Source: Poritiphilus flavus (GTDB lineage: Bacteria > Bacteroidota > Bacteroidia > Flavobacteriales > Flavobacteriaceae). Taken from it: 64,000 nucleotides of DNA. Numbering within the stretch: position 1 is the stretch's first letter; every line of letters starts with the position of its first letter. The stretch covers positions 156,769 to 220,768 of the forward strand of contig NZ_WXYO01000002.1 of the NCBI RefSeq assembly GCF_009901585.1. The letters are read 5' to 3'. Below, piece by piece: positions 63,655 through 64,000 of this stretch. Both the position numbers and the translations under genes were made by a program. The notes under the pieces were generated by a model that was not told the DNA's origin, did not search any database, and was given only the letters and a program-made list of their open reading frames with translations.

Positions 63655-64000
63655 ATGATCCACCGACAGTTTTTGAGTTTTAAAATTACCTGGGTGAGTA
63701 CCAGGGATCTTTTGCTGAAATGGATTCCTTATGCCTTGGTTTTGCTACTGTCCGCCTGTGGTACAAAACGCGACTCCTCTACGCTGACAATCGCGGCCGC
63801 GGCTAATACGCAGTTTGCCATGGAAGAGATAGCAGCCCTGTATTCAGAAAAGACCGGAACGCAGCACGTTTTAGTATTTAGTTCCTCCGGTAAGCTAACG
63901 GCACAAATCATGGAGGGTGCCCCCTATGACGTTTTTGTATCGGCAGACATGAAATACCCCACGGAGCTTTTCAATAGTGGCTTAACTCAAGGTTCTCCCA
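63655..64000 (+). CDS. modA: Molybdate ABC transporter substrate-binding protein ModA (3' truncated by window edge)
   Basis: From the ATG at 63655 the frame is open to the last base (115 codons visible). It has a long N-terminus and a lipoprotein signal (LVLLLSAC), then [54 protein letters not shown]. These are the ModA binding features, with the SSSG and S/A-D loops that hold molybdate. It should feed ModBC, which lie outside the window. The start could also be a later in-frame Met; the extended N-terminus before the signal is unusual. Confidence 0.85.
   Translation, partial: MIHRQFLSFKITWVSTRDLLLKWIPYALVLLLSACGTKRDSSTLTIAAAANTQFAMEEIAALYSEKTGTQHVLVFSSSGKLTAQIMEGAPYDVFVSADMKYPTELFNSGLTQGSP

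Overview
The window looks like chromosomal DNA of a marine member of the Flavobacteriaceae (Bacteroidota). The evidence is the set of protein families (DUF3276/PUR, DUF4920, DUF1573, DUF6607, a long NusB, a MnmD-type methyltransferase, TonB receptors with HmuY, IcmF), lipoproteins with short LxSC lipoboxes, an almost complete lack of Shine-Dalgarno sequences, and many exact matches to the Bacteroidota promoter pattern TTG-N17-23-TAnnTTTG. No rRNA, tRNA, phage, IS element or CRISPR array was found. Both edges cut genes: icmF on the left and modA on the right.

Layout. 0-10.4 kb: end of icmF, an Lrp regulator, a 7TM-LuxR regulator, a Na+/alanine symporter, an MscS channel, a secreted esterase-like protein, and a minus-strand MFS/DJ-1 pair that begins behind a structured leader with an intrinsic terminator. 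10.5-17 kb: a nitrogen module (glnK-amtB-porin) with a palindrome over its promoter, crcB, two small membrane proteins, a MazG-like enzyme and ilvE. 17-21 kb: mnmD, an epimerase and grpE-dnaJ, followed by a candidate small RNA. 21-31 kb: a NatAB-like ABC exporter, a second MscS, an NtrC-like regulator without a DNA-binding domain, PPK2, an M28 peptidase, a large repeat region and a cyclophilin-FKBP fusion. 31-47 kb: two microproteins, peroxiredoxin, thiol-redox genes, an M14 peptidase, an ABC half-exporter, nusB, DUF1573-yajC, pepT, pyrD, then a second repeat region and HMG-CoA lyase.

47.7-58.7 kb is the most system-like region. Four tightly packed minus-strand genes (DUF6607, an ankyrin protein, a DUF2271 protein with a flavinylation-type motif, and a PepSY-flavodoxin-FNR membrane reductase) face a divergent TonB receptor-HmuY operon, and a second TonB receptor follows. 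A 23-bp AT-rich dyad occurs three times here, only at the TonB-receptor promoters in what I inspected, and is a good Fur-type operator candidate. I infer an iron or heme uptake system coupled to trans-membrane flavin-dependent reduction. 58.9-64 kb: guaB, an acetyltransferase, katG and the start of modA.

The other notable signals are non-coding or very small. Two intergenic regions (29.7-30.3 and 46.2-46.7 kb) are built of degenerate words in strict 8-, 7- and 6-nt phase plus shared hairpin modules. Three tiny membrane proteins share residues at identical positions (F4, I7, N15, L18, L19, S22).
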